Notes under the pieces: model-generated
Databases searched by the model: none
The model's input: only the letters and a program-made list of their open reading frames with translations
Told to the model about the DNA's origin: nothing
Translations under genes and position numbers: made by a program
DNA from: Paludibacteraceae bacterium
Lineage (GTDB): Bacteria > Bacteroidota > Bacteroidia > Bacteroidales > Paludibacteraceae
NCBI GenBank assembly: GCA_024399615.1
Contig: JAKSNQ010000010.1
Location: forward strand, 1-37,925
Length of the DNA stretch: 37,925 nt
Direction: 5' to 3'
Part shown: one piece after another, positions 16,408 through 25,343 of the stretch
How positions within the stretch are numbered: position 1 is the first letter of the stretch
How the letters are laid out: the number at the start of each line of letters is the position of its first letter

Positions 16408-17940
16408 TTGATTGCGGTGAACTTCTTCTACAAACCATATTGGCAATATTTGCTGACCGACATTCTCTTGTTGGCCATCAGTTTCTTTGTTGTGCTGGCA
16501 TGGTTCCCTCTCACAACGCAAATTCCATTTCAGAAATACAATGTTTTTGGTGTGATTTTTTCTGCGGCGTGGCTCATCAGCAATTATCTGTGTCATCGCT
16601 ATGTGCGTGTGAAACTCTTGGGATTGGGATTGTCCGTTGGGCGATTGCTATTGGCTTCGTTTGTTACCTTTGGTATGATGATGTTGTATATGGACATCGC
16701 TTCCGGCAATACACAATACTCCATTGTCGTACTTTTGACCATATGGCTTATCATGCTGACAGTCAGTGTGATATATTTGTTTTTGCACCATGCATACAAG
16801 TATGCCACCATGACAGAAGTGCAGTTGGAGCGTGCGCCCGAACGAGGACCTACAACAGTACTCCGACCCGCACAACAGGTTGATGAAGATTATCGACAAG
16901 AGATAGCGGCCAACGTAATCGGGACAGTAGGGGATGAGGCATGGAAATATTTGAAAACGCATGTGGATTTTTACTCGACCAATACTCTGGTGATGCGCAC
17001 GGGCGAGTTGTTTAATTTCCAGCAGCTGATGCCTTTCCGTTATGATGTGTTGATCAACCTTCTGCCGCTTAATCATATCCATGGCATCAATCAAATGTTT
17101 GGTCAGGTCAACGACCGTCTGCCCGATGATGGTATGTGGATATGTTGCTTTGAGTCTCACTCTTCGTATAAGCGCCGGTTTTTGGCTAAGTATCCACCCG
17201 TTATCAATCAGGTCTTTTATTTCTTCAATTATCTTTACAAGCGTGTCTTGCCGCATTTGATGCTGACACGCCGCATGTATTTTGAAATTATTGAGTCCGA
17301 CACTCGTGTGCTCTCACATGCCGAGGTGCTCGGGCGATTGTGCTATTGTGGTTTTTCAATTGTCGACACACGGCGTATCGGAGATCTGACCTATGTAATA
17401 GCTCGAAGGCAGTTTCGGCCTAAGACGGTCGAGACTCGATTGTATGGTGTTTTGGTGGGACTCGATCGGCACGGGCGAGATGGCAGGATGTTTCGTGTTT
17501 ACAAGTTCCGAACGATGCATCCATATTCTGAATTCCTCCAGCAGTATATCTATGATAAATATCATTTGGCGGCTGGTGGTAAGTTCAATCACGACATACG
17601 TGTGACAACGCGTGGCAAAATGCTTCGCAGATACTGGTTGGATGAGTTACCTATGGTAATCAATCTCTTGCGTGGTGAGATGAAACTGGTGGGTGTTCGG
17701 CCTATTAGTGATCAGTATTTTCGACTCTATAGTACGGAATTGCAAGAGAAACGCAATCAACACAAACCAGGTTTGTTGCCACCGTTTTATGCTGATATGC
17801 CCAATACGCTCGAAGAAATTGAGGCTTCCGAAATGCGTTATCTCGTCTCGTGCGAACAGAAGGGCACGCTACGTACCGATTTTTGTTATTTCTGGAAAAT
17901 AATTTTCACTATTCTTTTCAAGCGCGCACGCTCTCATTGA
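16408..17940 (+). CDS. Polyprenyl-phosphate sugar phosphotransferase (bacterial sugar transferase)
   Basis: A 510-residue initiating glycosyltransferase for surface polysaccharide. It has four predicted N-terminal membrane helices (about 14-32, 46-64, 73-95, 102-125), a variable middle domain, and a C-terminal bacterial sugar-transferase domain from about 345 with KFRTMHPYSE, DELPMVINLLRGEMKLVGVRP and KPGLLPPF. These enzymes attach the first sugar phosphate to undecaprenyl phosphate at the inner membrane. The reading frame has no in-frame ATG at its beginning; the start given is TTG at 16408 behind an AGGA. An ATG at 16400 is one base out of frame across a T6 run, so a T7 version would read MLFLIAVNFF. 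The Wzi-family gene follows after 61 nt. Confidence 0.85.
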   Translation: MIAVNFFYKPYWQYLLTDILLLAISFFVVLAWFPLTTQIPFQKYNVFGVIFSAAWLISNYLCHRYVRVKLLGLGLSVGRLLLASFVTFGMMMLYMDIASGNTQYSIVVLLTIWLIMLTVSVIYLFLHHAYKYATMTEVQLERAPERGPTTVLRPAQQVDEDYRQEIAANVIGTVGDEAWKYLKTHVDFYSTNTLVMRTGELFNFQQLMPFRYDVLINLLPLNHIHGINQMFGQVNDRLPDDGMWICCFESHSSYKRRFLAKYPPVINQVFYFFNYLYKRVLPHLMLTRRMYFEIIESDTRVLSHAEVLGRLCYCGFSIVDTRRIGDLTYVIARRQFRPKTVETRLYGVLVGLDRHGRDGRMFRVYKFRTMHPYSEFLQQYIYDKYHLAAGGKFNHDIRVTTRGKMLRRYWLDELPMVINLLRGEMKLVGVRPISDQYFRLYSTELQEKRNQHKPGLLPPFYADMPNTLEEIEASEMRYLVSCEQKGTLRTDFCYFWKIIFTILFKRARSH

Positions 17941-18001
17941 CGGTCGCCTTTCGTATGAAGGGCTGCTGTTTGCAGCGATTTTACGCGCGTACCTGTCGCC
18001 T

Positions 18002-19852
18002 ATGAAACGATCTTTTCTCATGCTGTTTGCCCTTGTCACTTTGTGCACGAGCGCGCAAAATATACCGCAGGCTATTGAATATAGCCTCATCTATGACTAC
18101 ATCGATGAACTCGTTTCCGATGGCATCATTCAAATGAATACCGCCATTCGGCCCTATTCGCGTGAGGTCATCGCTGACAAACTGGCCGAGGCTGCACGCA
18201 AAGACTCACTTTTGAGCCGCCGACAAAAGATGGACCTCGCTTTTTATATGCAGGATTATGCGCTCGAATTTGATACTATTCCAGACTATAAACTGTGGGG
18301 GCATGAGAACAAAGCCCAGTGGAACAAATTGAAAAAGGGCCGGCAGGCATGTGATTTCAACCTTGCATTGGTTGAACCATCGCTCAGTATTCTTACTCGT
18401 GACAAGAACTTCAAGATGAAACTGAAACCCATCCTTGGCATGGATCTGTATGCATCAAAAAAGGGAATGATTACCAAGCGGTGGTATGGTGCCGAGCTGC
18501 AAATGGACATATGTCATCACCTTTCGGTTTGGGGCTCTATTCGGGATAATTCGTGGCAGGGAACAGGCCTGCTTAAGGAGGCTTGGTATCCTACGACGTA
18601 CGATCAGATACAGGGGGCGCGCATACTGAGTGGTGAGTATCTGATGAACACGGTGGGTGTGCAGTATAAAGAGTCAAATTTCGGAGGCGATTTCTCTGAT
18701 TCTCGAGGAGGAATATCGCTGTACTCATGGTGGGGCTCTATCGGACTACAGCGTGAGCGCATTACCTGGGGAGATGCATACCATTGCTCCAATATCCTGT
18801 CCGGCCGTAATCCGGCCGTACCTGCACTTACGCTCAACCTCAGGCCATGCAGTTGGTTCGAGTTCAACTACCAACATGCATGGCTCGTCAGCAACCGAAT
18901 GGACTCTACCTACTACTACGAGGAACGCTTTACTGAGGACGGAAGCAAACGTCATTATCGACCTGCCAACAAATATATGGCTGCCAATATGTTCACGTTC
19001 ATGCCTGTCAAGCAGCTCTCTTTCTCGTTTGGTAATTCCATCGTCTATGCCGAGCGCAACGTGCAGGCTGCATATTTCATTCCTTTCGCCTTCTATAAAT
19101 CGCTCGATCACTTGTTGACTAAAGGGATGGCCAGTGAGAACCAGAATTCCCAAGTGTTTGCCTCACTCTCGATTCGACCATGTAACCATTTGCAACTCTA
19201 TGGTTCGTTCTATCTCGATGAGTTCAGCGCCAAGCGACTCAAGAAAGAGAATCCGGAAAACAATCCAATCTCCTATCTCGTCGGGCTACGTTTCTCGGCT
19301 TCCGGGATATCACTCATAGGTGAGTTTATGCGCTCCTATATCGCAACCTACAATCACTCTATCGATGTGCTTGACTACTACAGCAACTCTTACAATATGG
19401 GTCATTATATGGGTGGAAACGCACAGTCCATTTTTGTTCAGTTTGGCTATCGTCCGGCTCAGGGATTGCAGCTGCAGCTCTCTTACACCAACGATCGCAA
19501 GTACAACGTATACGACTATGTGCGTGGCGATATACGCGCTATCATCTCGCAGAAACCATTCGATAAAGTGGCGTGGCAGAACGACCAACTTGAGTTCCGG
19601 CTCAACTACGAACTCTTCAACAACTGTTATTTCCGTGCATCGATGCTATGGAACAATGCTCGCGGCATGGATGTTTCGGAGGAAGGAACTGTCGAACGTG
19701 GAGTGGGCGAGGATCGCGGTTGGGCGGCTGATGGTAGCAGTTTTGACCTCACAGGCGAAGAACTGACGGCATACTATACCGACAAGTTCGCACCGCTCTA
19801 CTATCAAGGCAATAACCTCACTTTCATGGTGGGTTTTTCCTTCGGTTTCTAA
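18002..19852 (+). CDS. Capsule assembly Wzi-family outer-membrane protein
   Basis: A 616-residue outer-membrane protein. The signal peptide is MKRSFLMLFALVTLCTSA. The N-terminal region (YDYIDELVSDGIIQMNTAIRPYSR) is the helical start typical of the Wzi/CapsAssem family in Bacteroidota, where it resembles an SLH-like pair. The rest consists of barrel strands with aromatic girdles and a C-terminal FMVGFSFGF ending in Phe. E. coli Wzi binds K30 capsule at the cell surface; Bacteroidota members are inferred to do similar work. Its position directly after an initiating sugar transferase supports a role in attaching or assembling surface polysaccharide. Confidence 0.82.
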   Translation: MKRSFLMLFALVTLCTSAQNIPQAIEYSLIYDYIDELVSDGIIQMNTAIRPYSREVIADKLAEAARKDSLLSRRQKMDLAFYMQDYALEFDTIPDYKLWGHENKAQWNKLKKGRQACDFNLALVEPSLSILTRDKNFKMKLKPILGMDLYASKKGMITKRWYGAELQMDICHHLSVWGSIRDNSWQGTGLLKEAWYPTTYDQIQGARILSGEYLMNTVGVQYKESNFGGDFSDSRGGISLYSWWGSIGLQRERITWGDAYHCSNILSGRNPAVPALTLNLRPCSWFEFNYQHAWLVSNRMDSTYYYEERFTEDGSKRHYRPANKYMAANMFTFMPVKQLSFSFGNSIVYAERNVQAAYFIPFAFYKSLDHLLTKGMASENQNSQVFASLSIRPCNHLQLYGSFYLDEFSAKRLKKENPENNPISYLVGLRFSASGISLIGEFMRSYIATYNHSIDVLDYYSNSYNMGHYMGGNAQSIFVQFGYRPAQGLQLQLSYTNDRKYNVYDYVRGDIRAIISQKPFDKVAWQNDQLEFRLNYELFNNCYFRASMLWNNARGMDVSEEGTVERGVGEDRGWAADGSSFDLTGEELTAYYTDKFAPLYYQGNNLTFMVGFSFGF

Positions 19853-19930
19853 TCTCCCACTTTGTATAATTACGCACCTATTCGTTGGCAGCTGAGCATG
19901 CCATAGAATCATTAATTCATTTTTGTAAAA

Positions 19931-20944
19931 TTGACAATACATCGTATCAATCCGTTGTTTGGAGCCATGTTGTTGGGTTTCCTAATCGGCTATTTGCGCA
20001 TCTGCGGCATTTGGCCTTGGACTGCACCATCATGGCTACTGCCTGCATTGCTTTTTCTGATGCTGTTTTTTACGTTCTGCAAGATCAATCCGGTTGATTT
20101 ACGAATCCATCGTTGGCACGTTCTGTTGCTGGCTTTTCAGCTGGTTTTCAGTGTGTTGCTCTTTCTTTGCCTCAGGCCTATAGACCTCACCACGGCCCAA
20201 GGTATCATGCTTTGTGTCCTGATGCCTTCTGCCACGGCTGCGCCTATTATCGCAGGCAAATTGGGCGGCTCTATCCAGACGCTTACTACCTATACGCTTC
20301 TCTCCAATGGCTCTACAGCATTCATTGTTCCACTTCTGTTCCCGTGGGTTAATCCTGACGTACAGATGCCTTTCCTCGTTCGCTTTTGGCAGATCATGCA
20401 ACATGTCGCACCATTATTGCTTACGCCGTTTTTTGCGGCATGGGCGCTGCGACTCCTGGTCAACGCATACTATCGACATACGAGACAGCAACGTCGCTTC
20501 GTTCTTGCGGGTACATGGGCTCAACTGCCTTTCTGGACATGGACACTTTCGTTGGTGGTGCTTATGTCGCAACTGATGGTCACTCTAGCGAATTTTGATG
20601 GCTCTGTGTTTACGCTTGTTGCTCTGTTCATGGGCGCATTGATTACCTGTCTTATTCAGTTTTTGGTAGGAAAAAACATCGGTCAGCATTGGCCATCAGT
20701 AGCCCATGGTGAGGACTATCAAGACGTGGTAGTTGCACCTTCTCTTCTGACAGATGACCCTTGTCAACTCACACGTATTTCCGCAGGACAGGCACTCGGA
20801 CAAAAAAATACTACATTGGCCATTTGGATGGCTGCCTCCTATCTTCATCCTGTGTCTGCCATTGCACCGGCTGCCTACATCATTTGGCAGAATCTTTTTA
20901 ACTCATGGCAACTCTCCCGTGCTGTGCACGGAAAAAAAGTATAA
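19931..20944 (+). CDS. Bile acid:sodium symporter (BASS)-family transporter
   Basis: A 337-residue polytopic membrane protein with about nine to ten hydrophobic helices. BASS signatures include the SATAAPIIAGKLGGSIQTLTTY crossover region, with its Pro/Gly breaks, and the late GQALGQKNTTLAIWMA segment, which matches the second discontinuous helix that binds Na+ in this family. The start given is TTG at 19931, because the frame is closed upstream at 19913 and the next ATG, at 19967, would cut into the first helix. Homologues carry bile acids, pantothenate or other organic anions, so the cargo is not predicted. The downstream regulator gene begins 51 nt later. Confidence 0.8.
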   Translation: MTIHRINPLFGAMLLGFLIGYLRICGIWPWTAPSWLLPALLFLMLFFTFCKINPVDLRIHRWHVLLLAFQLVFSVLLFLCLRPIDLTTAQGIMLCVLMPSATAAPIIAGKLGGSIQTLTTYTLLSNGSTAFIVPLLFPWVNPDVQMPFLVRFWQIMQHVAPLLLTPFFAAWALRLLVNAYYRHTRQQRRFVLAGTWAQLPFWTWTLSLVVLMSQLMVTLANFDGSVFTLVALFMGALITCLIQFLVGKNIGQHWPSVAHGEDYQDVVVAPSLLTDDPCQLTRISAGQALGQKNTTLAIWMAASYLHPVSAIAPAAYIIWQNLFNSWQLSRAVHGKKV

Positions 20945-20995
20945 TTTTCGTTATCGTAGCCCTATGGGCGTTCGTTCTCGTTATTGTTTCGAATT

Positions 20996-22294
20996 ATGCA
21001 CTCTTTTCTCACTGACGTTCTCATCTTTTGGCCCTGTTTCATCTGCGTATCCTTCTCGCTTTTTATCCTTATTCTCTGGAGGAGAATGCTCGTGCAGCAG
21101 AAGCTATTCATGGCTGTCATGGTGGCCCAATTCCCTACGTTTGTCAAGTTTGCTGTTAAGGCGACAGGTTACTATTCCGGGCTGCTGCGCGAGGTACTGC
21201 AGTTGACGTGTTCCCTTAGCGAACTGCTGGTGCTGGTGCTCAGTTTCACTTTTTCCATGACCATGCTTTGGTCCAATCGTATCTCTCGTTGGAATAAACT
21301 GCTTTTTGTTGGACCCGTCGCTGTGTTTATCTTCTATCTCATGGATAACTATGTCATGGCGGATGTGCCAGGTGATAACACCATGCTTGACACCATCTAT
21401 CATGCCATTTATGCTATTGCCACACTTGGAAGTATTGTTTTTGGACTAATCAACATACCTCGGCTCATTCGACATGCCGAAAACAATATGGCTGAAGGCG
21501 TTGAGGCATATCGACCTGTCATCAAGCAATATATCGTCTCGGTTGTTGCATTTATTATCATGCAGTTGCCGTTTATCTTCTTTGTCGTGGTGCGAGAGGA
21601 GCAACTCTACTACTGGATGGTCGCGTGGGCGGTCAGTTATTCGGTTGTCGGGGTGTATATGAATAAACTCGTTCTCTACAACATCTTTGTGGACGTGACG
21701 CCCGAGATGATGTTCCGCCAGGAGGAGAATACACAACTGCTCAAGCGGATGATGGATACCGATGCGAAAAATGATGAAGATCTTTATTTCTTTGGATACG
21801 AACCCGAAGTCGAGCAGCTCCGCACCAACGATATGCCTGACCAACAAGTTGCTACTGCAGCATCGGCACCTGTATCGACAGAAGCGCCAACAACAATGGC
21901 TGTACGTGATGAGGCAAAGAAGACGAGAGGTAAACAGATTGAACGATATTTCGATAAAAATCGACTCTCCGAGCGACTCAATCAGCTCATGGACGAGAAG
22001 GAAGTGTATAAACAACGTAATATTACTATTGCCGAATTGGCACAGATGCTCGGCACCAACCAATACTACCTCTCCATCTATCTCAATGACGTACTGGGAC
22101 TCAAGTTCTCTGATTATATTAATTTCCTTCGCATACGTCGTATCGTGCAGCCTTACCTTGAACAGCATCCGGATGCTTCGGCTGCAGAACTGTGCTCCAT
22201 GAGTGGATTCCAGCATCCTGCCACTTTCTATCGCGCGATTCTCAAGTGTACAGGACTTTCGTTTCCCGATTATCGCCGTTCGCTTAGCAATTGA
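20996..22294 (+). CDS. Membrane-anchored AraC-type transcriptional regulator (regulator 1)
   Basis: A 432-residue protein with six or seven N-terminal hydrophobic helices (to about residue 225), a polar Ala/Pro/Thr-rich linker, and a C-terminal AraC-type double helix-turn-helix from about 325 to the end. The first HTH reads ITIAELAQMLGTNQYYLSIYLND; the second ends SGFQHPATFYRAI and TGLSFPDYRRSL, a variant of the classical GF-S-SYF-R-F pattern. ATG 20996 is preferred over TTG 20984. The design implies a one-component regulator that senses from the membrane. Regulator 2 at 32170-33354 has the same layout. Transporter, regulator, barrel protein and hydrolase may form one unit (19931-24285). Confidence 0.85.
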   Translation: MHSFLTDVLIFWPCFICVSFSLFILILWRRMLVQQKLFMAVMVAQFPTFVKFAVKATGYYSGLLREVLQLTCSLSELLVLVLSFTFSMTMLWSNRISRWNKLLFVGPVAVFIFYLMDNYVMADVPGDNTMLDTIYHAIYAIATLGSIVFGLINIPRLIRHAENNMAEGVEAYRPVIKQYIVSVVAFIIMQLPFIFFVVVREEQLYYWMVAWAVSYSVVGVYMNKLVLYNIFVDVTPEMMFRQEENTQLLKRMMDTDAKNDEDLYFFGYEPEVEQLRTNDMPDQQVATAASAPVSTEAPTTMAVRDEAKKTRGKQIERYFDKNRLSERLNQLMDEKEVYKQRNITIAELAQMLGTNQYYLSIYLNDVLGLKFSDYINFLRIRRIVQPYLEQHPDASAAELCSMSGFQHPATFYRAILKCTGLSFPDYRRSLSN

Positions 22295-22356
22295 CGTGTC
22301 CATCCTGAGAATAGACGCATTTCTGTTTTTGATATCGTATAATACACATCATTATA

Positions 22357-22983
22357 GTGAAGAAATTATTGTTACTTTTGTTGTTATTGCCCAGTATCAT
22401 GGGCATGGCAGAAACTCGAGAGACTTGTGCGCTACACAAACATGAGTTGCGAATAGGTTGGGGGGATCCAATGTATGAGACCATGCGTTGGAAAGATGAG
22501 ACTAACCGGATGGAAATGGCCATGCATGCAAGGCAGAATTACCGATATACCGGCCATTTTTTCGGTGAGTACATCTATCGCGTAAATCATTGGTTTGGCT
22601 TGGGTGCCCAAGTCGATTTTGGTGCTACACTCTTTGACTACAATTCTTACTGTCTAAAGAACGGAAAGCAGGAGCTTACTTCCAGTGAACCTCGTTATTT
22701 TTACGACGTTTGCATCATGCCGTCTTTCCGTTTTACCTATTTCCATAGCGATTGGGTAAACCTGTATTCCGGACTTCAGGTCGGATTGGGCGTACATGCT
22801 GACTACCTTAATCGTAGCGAGTTAGGAGCGGCCGTCGGTGTGACCGCTCTGGGTGTGTCGGTGGGCAGGGAGCATTGGTTCGGAGCTGCCGAGTTCGGAG
22901 GAATCAGCAATATTCAGTCGCTTACGGCTATTTACATGTTGTGGAGCCGCTGGTTTACGCTCTCAGTTGGTTATAGATTTTAG
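22357..22983 (+). CDS. Small outer-membrane beta-barrel-like protein, unknown function
   Basis: A 208-residue exported protein starting at GTG 22357, which opens a Leu-rich signal peptide (MKKLLLLLLLLPSIMGMA). The mature part alternates hydrophobic and polar residues with many Tyr, Trp and Phe, contains glycine-rich turns (WFGLGAQVDFGATLF, LYSGLQVGLGVH), and ends in YRF, all typical of an eight-stranded outer-membrane barrel. I do not recognise a named family. It is followed after 24 nt by the lipoprotein hydrolase, so the two are probably co-transcribed. Confidence 0.72.
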   Translation: MKKLLLLLLLLPSIMGMAETRETCALHKHELRIGWGDPMYETMRWKDETNRMEMAMHARQNYRYTGHFFGEYIYRVNHWFGLGAQVDFGATLFDYNSYCLKNGKQELTSSEPRYFYDVCIMPSFRFTYFHSDWVNLYSGLQVGLGVHADYLNRSELGAAVGVTALGVSVGREHWFGAAEFGGISNIQSLTAIYMLWSRWFTLSVGYRF

Positions 22984-23007
22984 GGATGTGTTAATGCAGA
23001 TAAGAAA

Positions 23008-24285
23008 ATGAATCGTATTTATTTTATACTTGTATTGGCCTTGGTGCTACTTACCTCGTGCCAACGTGACGAAGTGACTTTCACTTCTTTCAATGGTTTT
23101 TCTGTTACGGATGAGAGCGTTATCGAGATGGATAAGCAATTTCTCATCTGGGCTGATCAGATTGGTGATGTGTCTGATGCCACGGATCCGTCCGACCCTG
23201 AAGGCTACAATCAAGTGGAGGGAAAATCCACTTTCATGCAGATGTTCTCGCCTCTGATTAATATGCTCACTTACGGTCAGGTACACCAGGTGGCCGGAAC
23301 CTATACTTCCCAATATAAGGGCCAGCCTATTATTCTTTCCGGCAAAATATATGCGCCCAAGTCAGGAAAACTCAAAGGACTGGTGCTGGCTTGTCACTAT
23401 ACCTATGCGGCCCTTACGGAGTCTCCTTCGCAAAACGCCACCCTGTCTGCCCTACTTGCTACGGCAGGATTTGCCGTGGTGGATGCCGACTATGTGGGCT
23501 TTGGAGTTACCTATCAGATGGTGCATCCCTACCTTGACAAAGAGGCTACTGCGCGTGCTGTTGCGGACCTCGGATTGTTGGCGCGTCCTTTCCTTGAGGA
23601 TAACGGATACACTTTCCTTTCGGACGATGTGTATATCTTTGGATATAGCCAAGGAGGGCATGCGGCTACTGCTGTACAGGAGTTCAGCGAGTCGCAACCA
23701 AACTATAGTAGCCGTCTCAAATTGAAGAAAGTGTTCTGTGGTGGTGGCCCATACGACCCAAAGGTGACCTACGATGTGGCCAAATCCAATGATTATATCG
23801 GATTCCCATGTGTAGTGCCTATGTTCTTGCAAGGAACTATTTATGCACAAGATTTGCCTATGACCGAGGCCGATTTCCTAAGCGACTCGCTGCTCTATCA
23901 GAACCGCTTCAAGCAGTGGCTTAACAGCAAGGCATACACCATGGATCAGGTCAATATTCTCATGAAAAGTGTCGGATGCGACAAGTTTTCTACCATCCTG
24001 AGGAAAGAGGCATTAAGCAATGACTACCCCAAGAATGTGATTCTCTTTGATGCCCTCAGCCGCAATGCTACTACGACCTATGCGGCTAAAACGCCGATGT
24101 ATATTTTCCACTCCACGGCCGACGATGTGGTGCCTGTTGATAATGCTTATGCATTACGTCGCAGTTTTGAGGAGCGGGGTGTGGATTCCTCCATTATCGA
24201 GTACGATTTTGCTGACTATGGTTCGCATCGTTCCGGTCTGCTTCGATTCCATATCGAAGTCCTGAAAAAGATGCAGAAACTCTAA
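23008..24285 (+). CDS. Lipoprotein alpha/beta hydrolase
   Basis: A 425-residue alpha/beta-hydrolase with a lipoprotein signal (lipobox ending at Cys18, VLLTSC). The nucleophile elbow GYSQGG gives Ser214; the acid is Asp372 or Asp373 in HSTADDVVP; the catalytic His is probably His407 in GSHRSG. The region LVLACHYT would form the oxyanion-hole strand and DADYVGFG resembles secreted lipases and the prolyl-aminopeptidase/LIP-type hydrolases that act on esters. Anchoring in the envelope suggests processing of an external ester. The gene ends before a strong bidirectional terminator and lies in the same strand run as regulator 1. Confidence 0.88.
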   Translation: MNRIYFILVLALVLLTSCQRDEVTFTSFNGFSVTDESVIEMDKQFLIWADQIGDVSDATDPSDPEGYNQVEGKSTFMQMFSPLINMLTYGQVHQVAGTYTSQYKGQPIILSGKIYAPKSGKLKGLVLACHYTYAALTESPSQNATLSALLATAGFAVVDADYVGFGVTYQMVHPYLDKEATARAVADLGLLARPFLEDNGYTFLSDDVYIFGYSQGGHAATAVQEFSESQPNYSSRLKLKKVFCGGGPYDPKVTYDVAKSNDYIGFPCVVPMFLQGTIYAQDLPMTEADFLSDSLLYQNRFKQWLNSKAYTMDQVNILMKSVGCDKFSTILRKEALSNDYPKNVILFDALSRNATTTYAAKTPMYIFHSTADDVVPVDNAYALRRSFEERGVDSSIIEYDFADYGSHRSGLLRFHIEVLKKMQKL

Positions 24286-24363
24286 TTTCAGCACTCTGTA
24301 TGGTCGAGGCGCGTGACATTATTGGGATTGCGCAACGAAACACCTATGGCTACAAAACGCAAA

Positions 24364-24409
24364 TCAGTCTGCACATCGGAATCCACCGAATGTGCAGACT
24401 GACTTTTTT
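24364..24409. terminator. Strong bidirectional terminator between convergent genes
   Basis: A perfect 13-bp stem, TCAGTCTGCACAT (24364-24376) with ATGTGCAGACTGA (24390-24402), has a 13-nt loop and a T6 run at 24404-24409 on the plus strand. It separates the plus-strand hydrolase from the minus-strand MBL lipoprotein; the minus side is only moderately U-rich. Confidence 0.88.
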
Positions 24410-24413
24410 GCAC

Positions 24414-25343
24414 TTATTCTGTGACAACCGGGTGGCCACCATAGCGCTCCAGTTCGTCATATTTGGCGAATAGTCTCCAGTCGTCAAACTCGTAGATAAC
24501 AATCTGTTTCCCTCCAAACTCTTCTATCGTATAAGCCGCTTCTCCTGCGAATACTTCGTCCAGATGCTGTCTGATGACTTGCGCATATGCTACCGTACCA
24601 TGGCAGGCTATGTGTTCGTGACCGCCATACATCCATTTCAATTGCATTACTTCCGGAGTGTTGAGAATGGCGTTCAAATGTTCGCTCATCTCTGCCAGTG
24701 GCAGGCTCTCTTCCAACTGCATCCATAGCCAGCCGTTGAGTGCATCGCCGCTGAAAAGGTTGTCATGACTGGGGTCTGTCAGCATATAGCTGCCCGGAGT
24801 GTGTCCTGGTAGTGCATAGACCGTCAGCGAACGATCGCCTAAATCAATGACATCACCTGTGTGTATTGCTGTCACCTTAGGACCGGCATATTGCAGCAAC
24901 TCACTCGAAATCAACGAGTCTTTTACCCAAGCTACACGACGCGATGGATTGTTGTAGAACTGTTCGTGCAATGGCAGGTCTATCTCCGAAAGAAGGATGT
25001 TGTCAAACTGATAATTTCCTCCGATGTGATCGAGGTGACCATGTGTACAGAAGACGGTGAGAGGAAGGTCGGTCAGGGAACGAACACATGACATCAGGTC
25101 TGCATCTCCTGCCCCTGTGTCGATCAGCAGCGCTCGTTTGTTACCGGTGAGCAGGTACATGGTGCATGCTCCTCCGTCGTCCAAAAGCCAGGTTTGCGCG
25201 TCGATGGCTTGGATGGTGATAGCCTCGTAGCCAAAAGAAAGTTGAGCTACAGGGCGAGAAACGATCTCCGTGTTAGATGGAGACGGCGTCTGGCAACTAA
25301 GCATTCCCAGTGCTATCGTTGCGATAAAGAGAATCTTTTTCAT
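24414..25343 (-). CDS. Metallo-beta-lactamase-fold lipoprotein hydrolase
   Basis: A 309-residue MBL-fold protein. ATG 25343 is chosen over the longer frame from 25499 because it begins a lipoprotein signal (MKKILFIATIALGMLSC, lipid Cys17). The zinc motif HGHLDH gives His101, His103, Asp105 and His106; later ligands are the His of LPGHTPGS, the Asp of FSGDAL and the His of YGGHEHI. The layout resembles glyoxalase-II/lactonase-like members rather than true beta-lactamases, so antibiotic resistance is not implied. Its first 47 nt overlap the end of the DUF2284 gene in another frame, implying translational coupling. Confidence 0.85.
   Translation of the reverse strand: MKKILFIATIALGMLSCQTPSPSNTEIVSRPVAQLSFGYEAITIQAIDAQTWLLDDGGACTMYLLTGNKRALLIDTGAGDADLMSCVRSLTDLPLTVFCTHGHLDHIGGNYQFDNILLSEIDLPLHEQFYNNPSRRVAWVKDSLISSELLQYAGPKVTAIHTGDVIDLGDRSLTVYALPGHTPGSYMLTDPSHDNLFSGDALNGWLWMQLEESLPLAEMSEHLNAILNTPEVMQLKWMYGGHEHIACHGTVAYAQVIRQHLDEVFAGEAAYTIEEFGGKQIVIYEFDDWRLFAKYDELERYGGHPVVTE

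Noticed and set aside
21446-22303. Minus-strand open frame of 285 codons over regulator 1
   Set aside because: It is His/Ile-rich and lacks any motif. It mirrors the AraC coding sequence, whose HTH is well defined.
22373-22380. TACTTTTG resembling a -7 box near 22357
   Set aside because: It lies inside the Leu-rich signal peptide codons of the barrel protein and no TTTG lies 19-21 nt upstream.
24414-25343. MBL-fold protein considered as a beta-lactamase resistance gene
   Set aside because: The motif set is that of the wider MBL hydrolase fold with a lipoprotein signal. Nothing specific to class B beta-lactamases is seen.
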